Part shown: piece after piece, positions 1 through 5,859 of the stretch
Layout of the letters: each line of letters opens with the position of its first letter
Position numbering within the stretch: position 1 is the stretch's first letter
Source of the DNA: Nanobdellota archaeon
GTDB lineage: Archaea; Nanobdellota; Nanobdellia; Woesearchaeales; GW2011-AR15
NCBI GenBank assembly: GCA_013335235.1
Contig: JAAXVZ010000066.1
Coordinates: 1 to 6,867 of the forward strand
Length of the DNA stretch: 6,867 bases
Direction of reading: 5' to 3'
Position numbers and translations under genes: made by a program
Notes under the pieces: model-generated
Seen by the model: the letters and a program-made list of their open reading frames with translations, nothing else
Databases searched by the model: none
Told to the model about the DNA's origin: nothing

Positions 1-2
1 TA

Positions 3-104
3 CTTGGAGCCTCTACTATCCCGCCCATGATATGCCTGCTGGTCATGTGCAGTTTTACCGTAGTCATGCTAGCCATTGGCAGCTATCTCTTCTCGAAGAT
101 CTAG
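3..104 (+). CDS. C-terminal end of a membrane protein (5' truncated by the window)
   Basis: An open frame runs in from the left edge and ends at the TAG at 102-104, giving 33 residues: a short LGASTIPP lead, then one strongly hydrophobic stretch of about 20 residues, then the polar tail SYLFSKI. This is what the last transmembrane helix of a multi-spanning protein looks like. A G-A-S-T turn before a final helix and a short basic tail would suit a major facilitator transporter, but 33 residues cannot decide the family. The stop lies in the palindrome CTAG, which also supplies the TAG stop of the converging exporter gene. This tight fit, plus codon choice like the neighbours, argues that the frame is real. 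No signal is visible for where the gene starts; that lies outside the window. Confidence 0.6.
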   Translation, partial: LGASTIPPMICLLVMCSFTVVMLAIGSYLFSKI

Positions 105-1327
105 ATCTCGTGGAACTGCTCTTTTGTCTCCTTGAAAAATAGAATGAAAACCAGCCAAGCCACGCAAGTTGTAAGAGACGCGACAATTATCGGCAAGCTG
201 AAATGGACGCCTGCGACAATCCCTGAGATGACTGGAGGCAGTGCCATGCCAAGCGACTGTATAGACTGGTTGATTCCCAGTATCTCTCCCTGAGATTCTC
301 TATCAGCGAGGTTTGATATTATTGCAGTGACATTAGGGTGGGATATCCCATTGAATATAGAAACAAAAGGGATCACCAGGTATATGCCGGACACATGTGT
401 CGGAATCAGGAGCAAGGAAAGCGCAATAGCGACAAGTATCAGGCTGACAGGAAGTATCTGCTGAGGCTTGAATCGTTTTGAAAGAGCCCTTGTTAGGATA
501 CCTTGTGTGAGCGCAATGAACAGGCCCATATAGCCGAACATCTCGCCTATCTGGCTTGGGGTGAAGCTGAATTTCTCTATCAGGAAGACCTGGAAGAATT
601 GTGTGAAGAAATTGAAACCGAATGTAAATAAGAAAACAACTAAGAACATCACTCTTAAGTCAGTCATAGAGAATGCTCTGGCGATGTTCTTGAAACCCGT
701 CATCAGGCTGACTGGCGTGTGTCTCGGTTTCTTCAGTGTCTCCTCGAAGAATGCCAGCACCAGGAGGAAATTTATTATTGTAAGGCTAGCTGCAAAAAGA
801 TATGGTGTCGTGAATGAGAACCATGAAACAATTGTCGGGTCAGAAAGCTTTCCGCCAAGGTATGGGCCTATGATGAAACCCAGGCCAAAAGCCATCCCTA
901 TTAATCCAAAGTTCCTGGCCTTTTCCTTATTGTCTGAAAGGTCTGCGATTGCAGAGAGCGCTGTAGATATGTTACCTCCTGTGAACCCATCGATAAGCCT
1001 GCTGACGAAAAGCAGGGTCAGGTCATTATAATATATGCCGATTGCAGATAGGATATAACCTACAAATGTGCCGACAAGCGAAAGCATCAATATCTTCTTC
1101 CTCCCATGCTTGTCTGATAGGGCACCTAAGATAGGCGCCCCAAAGAACTGCGCAAACGGGTAAGAGGCGATAAGCAATCCCAGGACAAATGTCCTGGTCT
1201 GCAGGCTCTCTGCTGGAAGGAGGGTGCCGCTGATAAACATCGGTGCAAGTATAGGGATGACCAGCCCGACACCTACAAGATCAATGAAAACAGTTACAAA
1301 GACTGAGAACAGCCCTTTATAATTCAT
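101..1327 (-). CDS. MFS transporter, DHA1 (TetA-like) multidrug/H+ antiporter family
   Basis: This is a cytoplasmic membrane protein of 408 residues, the usual size for a 12-helix major facilitator transporter. Seen in the sequence: an N-terminal helix with DLVGVGLVIP (residues 16-25); motif A, GALSDKHGRKK (68-78), in the loop between helices 2 and 3; a motif B-like R110-LIDG segment; and the antiporter motif C, GLGFIIGPYLGG (148-159), in helix 5. A charged central loop near residues 195-225 separates the two six-helix halves. Motif C is characteristic of drug:H+ antiporters, so proton-driven export is the likely activity; the substrate cannot be told. The ATG at 1327 is chosen because a TATA-like box lies 26 bases upstream and no Shine-Dalgarno is present, suggesting a leaderless message. 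The gene stands alone, divergent from the importer operon, with the repeat-rich spacer between them. It could export the product of the modification genes to the right, but nothing proves this. Confidence 0.93.
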   Translation of the reverse strand: MNYKGLFSVFVTVFIDLVGVGLVIPILAPMFISGTLLPAESLQTRTFVLGLLIASYPFAQFFGAPILGALSDKHGRKKILMLSLVGTFVGYILSAIGIYYNDLTLLFVSRLIDGFTGGNISTALSAIADLSDNKEKARNFGLIGMAFGLGFIIGPYLGGKLSDPTIVSWFSFTTPYLFAASLTIINFLLVLAFFEETLKKPRHTPVSLMTGFKNIARAFSMTDLRVMFLVVFLFTFGFNFFTQFFQVFLIEKFSFTPSQIGEMFGYMGLFIALTQGILTRALSKRFKPQQILPVSLILVAIALSLLLIPTHVSGIYLVIPFVSIFNGISHPNVTAIISNLADRESQGEILGINQSIQSLGMALPPVISGIVAGVHFSLPIIVASLTTCVAWLVFILFFKETKEQFHEI

Positions 1328-1348
1328 ATGTGCTAGAGCAAAGGAGAC

Positions 1349-1357
1349 TTATAAAAA
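1349..1357 (-). promoter_or_regulatory. TATA box for the MFS gene (archaeal, leaderless)
   Basis: Read on the minus strand the sequence is TTTTTATAA, centred on base 1353, which is 26 bases before the A of the ATG at 1327. Archaeal RNA polymerase starts about 24-27 bases after the TATA centre, so transcription would begin at or next to the start codon. The box is nearly symmetrical (TTATAAAAA on the plus strand) and might also fire rightwards into the repeat region, with a start near 1379. Confidence 0.6.
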
Positions 1358-1372
1358 CATATGCCTTAAGGT

Positions 1373-1463
1373 AAATCCTCACTAATCCCCTACCTGAATC
1401 TCAAATTTATTTGAGTTTACGAACGATAGTGAGTATTGGTCGGGCTTTTTACAGTGAGGATTT
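1373..1463. repeat. 11-bp perfect inverted repeat with a 69-base spacer
   Basis: The left arm AAATCCTCACT (1373-1383) and right arm AGTGAGGATTT (1453-1463) are exact reverse complements. A further AGTGAG copy sits at 1428-1433, giving the left arm a second possible partner. The spacer contains the palindrome at 1400-1415 and a run of five T at 1446-1450 after GTCGGGC. The arms lie just right of the divergent TATA-like box. Confidence 0.8.
1400..1415. repeat. 16-bp palindrome CTCAAATTTATTTGAG (operator-like or hairpin)
   Basis: CTCAAAT (1400-1406) and ATTTGAG (1409-1415) are perfect inverted copies separated by TT. A dyad of this size is typical of a homodimeric helix-turn-helix repressor site. 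A two-base loop is too tight for a good RNA hairpin, so as RNA the last pair or two would open. The same heptamers recur at 1469-1475 and 1513-1519. Confidence 0.75.
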
Positions 1464-1467
1464 TCAG

Positions 1468-1520
1468 ACTCAAATGCCCTCGCTCTGAACAGCGGAGCTT
1501 TGACTCACGGACATTTGAGT
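1468..1520. repeat. 9-bp inverted repeat carrying second copies of the CTCAAAT element
   Basis: ACTCAAATG (1468-1476) is the exact reverse complement of CATTTGAGT (1512-1520). After a C/A mismatch (1477, 1511) two more G-C pairs follow (1478-1479 with 1509-1510). The 29-base interior contains CGCT (1481-1484) opposite AGCG (1491-1494) with a six-base loop. The heptamers match those of the palindrome at 1400-1415, so the four copies can pair in more than one combination. Confidence 0.78.
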
Positions 1521-1539
1521 AATATGAACATTTTATGAT

Positions 1540-1564
1540 TCTCTGTCTGGATTTCAGGCAGAGA
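1540..1564 (+). repeat. 10-bp hairpin upstream of the importer promoter
   Basis: TCTCTGTCTG (1540-1549) pairs with CAGGCAGAGA (1555-1564) through nine Watson-Crick pairs and one T-G wobble, around the five-base loop GATTT. It is not followed by a T tract, so it does not resemble an intrinsic terminator. It lies 48 bases before the TATA-like box at 1612 and could be an RNA 3' end or a protein-binding site. Confidence 0.7.
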
Positions 1565-1611
1565 CTAAACTTATACAAAATTCCCAAGCTATCTGCATGT
1601 AGCACAATAGA

Positions 1612-1619
1612 TATAAAAA
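1612..1619 (+). promoter_or_regulatory. TATA box for the substrate-binding protein gene (leaderless)
   Basis: TATAAAAA lies with its centre 26-27 bases before the ATG at 1642, and the intervening bases contain no GGAG or GGTG close to the start. Both points fit an archaeal promoter whose transcript begins at the start codon, and they decide between the ATG at 1642 and the in-frame TTG at 1636. A weaker TATA-like string, TTATACAAAA, occurs at 1571-1580. Confidence 0.65.
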
Positions 1620-1641
1620 CACACAATAGGTCTTCTTGCAT

Positions 1642-2553
1642 ATGAAAAAAACACTTGAGTTTTCAATCATTCTCGTATCGCTAATCCTTGTGATATCTTG
1701 CACACCGCTCTCTCCTGCAGGCATGGCTAAAGAGGAAGAGACGGTTCATATGAAGGTAGGATATATCTCCTACATATCTGCCCACCCCTTGTTCATTGCG
1801 CAAGACAGAGGGATTTTCAGCAAGCATAACCTAAGTGTGGAGCTTGTGAAATTCGATTCGCCCATAGATGTATATAACGCGCTTCTCACCTCAAAGATAG
1901 ACTCTGGGCTCGGGAGCACGCTGCAGTATTATAGCATCGAGAAAACCTCTCCTGGAAGACTGATACCGGTCTATGTCTCAATAAATGACGTGCTGCTGAT
2001 TGTCCCCATAAATTCAACAATCAAGGATATAAGGGATCTTGACAATAAGAAGGTTGGTGTTGTCCTAGGAGGCCCTGGCCTTGCGCTGGTCCAGAAAATC
2101 GGAGAGATAGAGGGGATAAAGATGAACACTGTCGGCATCTCATCAGAGAATCAGCTGATAACTCTCATGTCTGGGTCTGTTGATGCGCTAGCCATAACCG
2201 ACCCTGTTGCAACAATCGGCGCAAGGAAAAAACTGTCAAAAGTAATCCAGAGCCAGATATACGCAAAATACTTTGTTGACCCATTCCCGCCTGCGTTAGT
2301 CACGATGTCTTCTGATTTTGAATCAACGCACCCTCTGGCGGCTGAAAGGTTCAAGCAAGCCCTGGACGAGTCAATCGACTACCTAAGGGAGAACAGGCAA
2401 GAGGCCCTAGCTCTCCTACCTGCCCACATACCGATAGAAATAGACATCGCGCTCAACCTATATCCAGCAGAGTATTGGAAAAGCTCTGAGATAAACTCCA
2501 CTTTGCTTGGCAAGCAGAAGGATGTATTCATCAGCTTAGGGCTGCTTGACTAA
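1642..2553 (+). CDS. ABC transporter substrate-binding lipoprotein, NMT1/THI5-like (SsuA/TauA/ThiY superfamily)
   Basis: This 303-residue protein should capture a small solute outside the cell for the ATPase and permease encoded next to it. The N-terminus has two lysines, a hydrophobic segment (about residues 7-19) and the lipobox-like LVISC, with Cys20 as the likely lipid anchor. A short linker follows. The mature domain begins near residue 37 with MKVGYISYISAHPLFIAQDRGIFSKH, in shorter form the 'G-Y...P-L-F-I-A-x-x-x-G-I-F' opening of NitT/TauT-type binding proteins. Also seen are a typical DLDNKKVGVV strand entry (132-141) and a SGSVDALAITDP segment (177-188), where this family reads 'G-x-V-D-A'. 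The length is normal for the family. Known substrates of relatives include nitrate, sulfonates, taurine and pyrimidine precursors of thiamine; none can be chosen here. The ATG at 1642 is preferred over the TTG six bases upstream because of promoter spacing. Confidence 0.88.
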   Translation: MKKTLEFSIILVSLILVISCTPLSPAGMAKEEETVHMKVGYISYISAHPLFIAQDRGIFSKHNLSVELVKFDSPIDVYNALLTSKIDSGLGSTLQYYSIEKTSPGRLIPVYVSINDVLLIVPINSTIKDIRDLDNKKVGVVLGGPGLALVQKIGEIEGIKMNTVGISSENQLITLMSGSVDALAITDPVATIGARKKLSKVIQSQIYAKYFVDPFPPALVTMSSDFESTHPLAAERFKQALDESIDYLRENRQEALALLPAHIPIEIDIALNLYPAEYWKSSEINSTLLGKQKDVFISLGLLD

Positions 2554-2585
2554 AGAGATATGGGCTGGGCCTGCCAGTTAGCACA

Positions 2586-2600
2586 TTATTTTATTAATTA
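2586..2600 (+). promoter_or_regulatory. Probable TATA region for the ATPase-permease pair
   Basis: The A/T-only stretch TTATTTTATTAATTA is centred about 26 bases before the ATG at 2620, and there is no Shine-Dalgarno before that start. This suggests a second leaderless promoter, so that the ATPase and permease could be transcribed apart from the binding protein. The motif departs from a textbook TATA box, so read-through from the upstream gene remains possible. Confidence 0.4.
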
Positions 2601-2619
2601 TCATTCACTCTCATAGCGC

Positions 2620-3345
2620 ATGCTGCTAAAGCTCCAGGATGTAAGCATGGCTATTGGGAATGCGCTGGTTGTAGATGGCGTTGCCTTCTCTATTGGAATT
2701 GGAGAGAGAATCGCATTGATAGGCCCGAATGGATGCGGCAAGACCACTATCCTGAACCTGGTTTCCGGACTTCTCACACCAACAAGAGGAAAAATTATAT
2801 TTAACAAACAGACAGAGATAGGGTATTCTTTCCAGGCAGCTTACTCAAGCCTTATTCCATGGCTCAATGTCCTTGATAATATTGTGCTCCCTCTTGAGAT
2901 AAAAGGCGCTACAAAAAAAGAAGCAGAAGAGGCAGGCCTAAGGCTTCTGAAAGGGACATCGCTATACAAATACAGATCAATGCCGCTTTATGAAATTTCA
3001 GGAGGCTTCCAGCAATACGTTTCAGTCTACCGCGCACTGATATCAAAACCAGACCTGATTCTGATGGATGAGCCGATGGCGCACCTTGACTTGATAGAGA
3101 AAAAAAGGCTGAAAGCAGAGATAGAAGCGCATATACAGAAATCCAGGACATCGTTATTGTTCACGACGCATGACCTTGAAGACGCACTATCCCTGTCAGA
3201 CAGGATAATTATCCTGTCTGGAAAGCCGGCAAGGATAATTGAGATACTGGAAACTGGAAAAATAATGAAAGGAACAGCTAAAAACTATCATAATGAAAAG
3301 CTGAAAAAGCTGGCAGAAAAACATTGGTGGAACAATGAAGAGTAG
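2620..3345 (+). CDS. ABC transporter ATP-binding protein, NitT/TauT (SsuB/TauB) family
   Basis: This cytoplasmic nucleotide-binding subunit powers the importer. Its 241 residues show all the ABC elements: Walker A GPNGCGKTT (35-43); Q-loop with Q72; the LIPWLNVLDN segment (78-87) typical of the SsuB/TauB branch; signature ISGGFQQ (126-132); Walker B LILMDEP (146-152) with catalytic E151; D-loop HLD (155-157); and H-loop H184 in FTTHDLEDAL. Two small departures stand out. The arginine usual after the signature (QQR) is a tyrosine, and the D-loop alanine of ALD is a histidine. Neither removes a catalytic residue, so activity is expected. The gene starts 66 bases after the binding protein and overlaps the permease start by 11 bases, which ties the pair together translationally. 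Confidence 0.93.
   Translation: MLLKLQDVSMAIGNALVVDGVAFSIGIGERIALIGPNGCGKTTILNLVSGLLTPTRGKIIFNKQTEIGYSFQAAYSSLIPWLNVLDNIVLPLEIKGATKKEAEEAGLRLLKGTSLYKYRSMPLYEISGGFQQYVSVYRALISKPDLILMDEPMAHLDLIEKKRLKAEIEAHIQKSRTSLLFTTHDLEDALSLSDRIIILSGKPARIIEILETGKIMKGTAKNYHNEKLKKLAEKHWWNNEE
3326..3330 (+). promoter_or_regulatory. Shine-Dalgarno GGTGG for the permease
   Basis: GGTGG lies inside the 3' end of the ATPase gene, four bases before the ATG at 3335. It matches the archaeal anti-Shine-Dalgarno and fixes the permease start despite the 11-base overlap. It contrasts with the operon-first genes, which lack any such site. Confidence 0.7.
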
Positions 3346-4084
3346 ATATTTCATATATTCCCTTCCTCTTGCAATCCTCCTAATCTATGTTTTAAAGCAG
3401 GTCTCTGGCTTGAATGATAATGTGTTCCCTTACCCACATACAGTCGCATTGGATTTCATATCCCTTTTCATAAAGAAAAGCATATTGGTTGATATGGCAT
3501 ACACGCTTCTAAGGCTCGCAGCTGGCCTTTCTCTGTCCTTAGTCTTGGCTGTGCCTCTTGGAATATTCCTGGGAAGGAAGAAACGGTTTTACCATATCGT
3601 GCAGCCATACCTTGATTTTTTCAGGGCAATGCCTTTTGCTGCCCTGCTTCCCTTCTTCATAATTGCCTTCGGCATCGGTGAGGTAATGCGGATACTCCTT
3701 GTCATGTTCATGGCGCTCATTGTTTTCACTCTGCATATTGTATATGGCATGAACTCCGCCAGCAAGGCCAGGATAGATGCTGTCCGGCTTATGGGTGCAT
3801 CCGAGCGCCAGGTGATACAAAGAGTCATATTGCCTGAAATATTACCTTATCTTTTCTTAGGGATAAGGATTTCCCTGTCGCAATCTTTTGCAATCATATT
3901 GGTAGCTGAGCTCCTGCTGGGGAATGGTTGGGGCCTTGGCACAAGGCTTGGAGATGCGCAGATGCGGTTTGATATAAGCTCAATGTATGCAATCATCCTA
4001 TTGATAGGGATTGTGAGCCTTGCTCTTAACCAGATGATATTTTATGTTGAGAACAGGGTAATACACTGGAGAGGGAGACATTAG
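3335..4084 (+). CDS. ABC transporter permease, NitT/TauT (SsuC/TauC) family
   Basis: This integral membrane subunit of 249 residues, normal length for the SsuC/TauC group, has about six hydrophobic segments: residues 7-22, 58-80, 97-116, 117-137, a less sharply defined one near 175-195, and 216-237. The EAA loop that docks on the ATPase is clear: DAVRLMGASERQVIQRVILP (148-167) followed by a hydrophobic helix, with the conserved glycine and the I-L-P. The FPYPHTV near residue 31 corresponds to the F/L-P-x-P element seen near the start of many such permeases. It probably works as a homodimer with the ATPase and the lipoprotein encoded upstream. Its start has a strong ribosome binding site inside the preceding gene. 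The TAG stop at 4082-4084 overlaps the stop of the converging gene, leaving no room for a terminator between them. Confidence 0.92.
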   Translation: MKSRYFIYSLPLAILLIYVLKQVSGLNDNVFPYPHTVALDFISLFIKKSILVDMAYTLLRLAAGLSLSLVLAVPLGIFLGRKKRFYHIVQPYLDFFRAMPFAALLPFFIIAFGIGEVMRILLVMFMALIVFTLHIVYGMNSASKARIDAVRLMGASERQVIQRVILPEILPYLFLGIRISLSQSFAIILVAELLLGNGWGLGTRLGDAQMRFDISSMYAIILLIGIVSLALNQMIFYVENRVIHWRGRH

Positions 4085-5859
4085 TTAGCGTCCTTGCCAT
4101 CAATGTACACTCCAAGCCAAGATTCAAGTGAAGCCAAGAGTGAGACCTTCCTCCAGTAATAAGGCGCATCTCTCTGCCCAACAGCCTTTTCTATCCCGCT
4201 CCTGCTGAATTCCTTTCTGCATTTCAGCTGGTCTATCTTGGAGTAGAGAAAATCCTTTTGCTCAGCGCAGAAACTGAAAGGCAGCAGGAAATTCTCTTTT
4301 TTCCTGAATGCTGCATCCTTGCTGAGCCTGCTAGCGACAAGTCTTTTCAGCGGCGCCTTTGGGTCAAGCAAGTCCTTATCGAAGATGCTCCTGTTTTGTA
4401 AGAGCGCCCTGAACTCCTGTGAGAGAAAAGGATATGAGACTTCCTGCAATGTGTGCATTGCGCATGTCCTATTCTTTAGATATACTTTGTTCCTGTAAAA
4501 TGTCTGCTCCTCAAAATCCTCAGGATATCTCACATATGCTTTCCGGACATACTCATCTGTGCAGACAATATTTTTTGAGCCGAATATCTCTCTCTTCTCT
4601 GCTTCTCCAAACCCTCTTAGCATGCTTACTTTTATACTGAACTTATCCCTGGAGGTAAGGGCTGCTATCCTCCTATTTCGAGCAAGCTCTTTCTTCTGCC
4701 TATCGCTCTTAAGGGACATCCATGAAGTTATAGCCGGCCTGAGGAGTGCAGAGGCAATAGGGACTGCAAACATCAGCTTGTCGTTCAGGTTAAAGCCGTA
4801 TGCGCATTCAGAGCCTGCGCCATTCAGCAAGACATTAGCCTTTTTCCCGAGCTTGATGGTCTCATAAGTAGGGATGACTGAATCAAGGGAGGTCGTGAAA
4901 TGATCTATTTCCATGTATTTGTCCATGCCGCATATAAGGCTTGAATCAAGTGCCTTGCAAAAGTACGGCACATCGCATTTCTCAGCAAGCGCCCTAGAAT
5001 GGAAAAGATCATCCTTCTTTGAGTCTTCATCAAACCCGATAGAATAGCAAGGGATATCGCGGTTATGCTGCTTTGCAAAATATAGCATTGCCGCGGAGTC
5101 TACACCGCCAGAGAGCATAATCCCTGTTTTTCTATCTTCACTCAGGCACTCATATACTGCGTGCCTTAGTGCCTGCTCATGCTCTTTCCTAAAATCCTTA
5201 GTTCCATGCTTAATTCCCTGTCTCAGATAACTATAATTAAGGATAGTGTGCCTTCTTGAAGAGATAAGCAAGGCTTCACCGCTATTCAGCTTATGGATCC
5301 CCTTAAATAAAGTGTCCCTGTAGAAAATTTCCGGATCGCTCATGTGGTTATAGACTTCCTGCCAATTGACTCTGGGGACGATGCCGGGAAGCTTGAGTAT
5401 GCTGTGGATTGAGCTTGAAAAGACAAGGCTGTTGTCATAGTAGCAGTAATAGACGGGGTTTAGGCCTTCCTGGTCGCAGCATATCATCAGCTTGCGGCTC
5501 TTGCTGTCCCAGAGAGCTACGGAATATCTTCCTTTTAGCATCCCTAAAAAATCATTGCCAAATACCTTATATAGATGGATGACAACTTCAAACTTGCCGC
5601 CAGTCTCAAACCTGTGCCCCTTTTTCTCCAAGACCTGCTTAAGCTCTTCGTAATTATATATTATCCCATCTACAAAACAGGCCAAGTCCCCTGATACAAC
5701 AGGCAGCTTCTCGCCTCTCAGGAAATCTGTCTTCCGTGATCTCTGCCGGATATGGATGTCTTTATCAGAATAAACATAATTGCAAGCGTCATTGGCATCA
5801 GGAAGATTGACTGCAGGTGCTGTCTTGCAGGCATCCCTACCAACAATACCAAATATCAT
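4081..5859 (-). CDS. Asparagine-synthetase-like amidoligase lacking the glutaminase cysteine
   Basis: The 592 residues follow the two-domain plan of class B asparagine synthetases: an N-terminal glutaminase-like domain (about 1-200) and a C-terminal ATP-pyrophosphatase ligase domain (about 225-592). In active members the protein starts M-C-G-I, with the cysteine as nucleophile; here it starts MIFGIVG, so the nucleophile is absent. The RGPD motif is also not found, and the glutamine-binding S-D-C-E region reads GGKFE (87-91), although DGIIYNY (64-70) survives. The PP-loop SGGVDS (250-255) is intact, so ATP binding and carboxylate adenylation are plausible. The second ligase motif, normally SGEGSDE, is NGAGSEC (346-352), so aspartate-to-asparagine activity is doubtful. 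Glutaminase-dead relatives include lasso peptide cyclases and beta-lactam synthetases, which join an internal amine to an activated carboxylate. A similar role is inferred, helped by the translationally coupled radical SAM gene. The substrate is unknown. Confidence 0.85.
   Translation of the reverse strand: MIFGIVGRDACKTAPAVNLPDANDACNYVYSDKDIHIRQRSRKTDFLRGEKLPVVSGDLACFVDGIIYNYEELKQVLEKKGHRFETGGKFEVVIHLYKVFGNDFLGMLKGRYSVALWDSKSRKLMICCDQEGLNPVYYCYYDNSLVFSSSIHSILKLPGIVPRVNWQEVYNHMSDPEIFYRDTLFKGIHKLNSGEALLISSRRHTILNYSYLRQGIKHGTKDFRKEHEQALRHAVYECLSEDRKTGIMLSGGVDSAAMLYFAKQHNRDIPCYSIGFDEDSKKDDLFHSRALAEKCDVPYFCKALDSSLICGMDKYMEIDHFTTSLDSVIPTYETIKLGKKANVLLNGAGSECAYGFNLNDKLMFAVPIASALLRPAITSWMSLKSDRQKKELARNRRIAALTSRDKFSIKVSMLRGFGEAEKREIFGSKNIVCTDEYVRKAYVRYPEDFEEQTFYRNKVYLKNRTCAMHTLQEVSYPFLSQEFRALLQNRSIFDKDLLDPKAPLKRLVASRLSKDAAFRKKENFLLPFSFCAEQKDFLYSKIDQLKCRKEFSRSGIEKAVGQRDAPYYWRKVSLLASLESWLGVYIDGKDAN

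Larger units (their letters stand above)
1373..1564 (+). ncRNA. Candidate structured RNA or multi-site regulatory element in the divergent spacer
   Basis: The 314 bases between the two divergent genes (1328-1641) hold no convincing protein gene but three successive inverted-repeat units covering 1373-1564. Unit one is an 11-bp stem (1373-1383 with 1453-1463) enclosing a palindromic hairpin at 1400-1415. Unit two is a 9-bp stem (1468-1476 with 1512-1520) extended by two G-C pairs after one mismatch and enclosing a CGCT/AGCG hairpin (1481-1484 with 1491-1494). Unit three is a 10-bp hairpin (1540-1564). The third hairpin contains a T-G wobble that pairs only in RNA from the plus strand, so that strand is given. 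I looked for tRNA, RNase P, SRP, box C/D and TPP-riboswitch signatures by eye and recognised none. The leaderless promoter of the next gene lies to its right, so this is probably not that gene's leader. An alternative is a set of DNA operators. Confidence 0.35.

Noticed and set aside
561..1031. Plus-strand open frame of 156 codons
   Set aside because: It lies wholly antisense to the MFS gene, whose motifs are unmistakable, and its protein is low in recognisable structure and basic, as antisense frames often are.
1373..1564. TPP riboswitch, tRNA, SRP RNA or RNase P RNA
   Set aside because: None of the conserved core strings or the expected helix layouts of these RNAs could be recognised on either strand.
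1636..1638. TTG as the start of the substrate-binding protein
   Set aside because: It adds only Met-His before an ATG that begins a standard signal peptide, and the TATA-like box at 1612-1619 is better spaced for the ATG at 1642.
1417..1641. Minus-strand open frame of 74 codons inside the repeat-rich spacer
   Set aside because: It has no ribosome binding site, its product resembles nothing I recognise, and it runs antisense through the importer promoter and the inverted repeats. The start would sit over the neighbouring gene's own start.
2563..2579. Small hairpin after the substrate-binding protein gene as a terminator
   Set aside because: The stem is only CTGG/CCAG plus two G-T wobbles around a five-base loop, and the T-rich stretch begins several bases later and is better explained as a promoter.
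4081..5859. Ordinary asparagine synthetase B
   Set aside because: The nucleophilic cysteine, the RGPD motif and the SGEGSDE motif are all absent or altered, so an asnB assignment would mislead.
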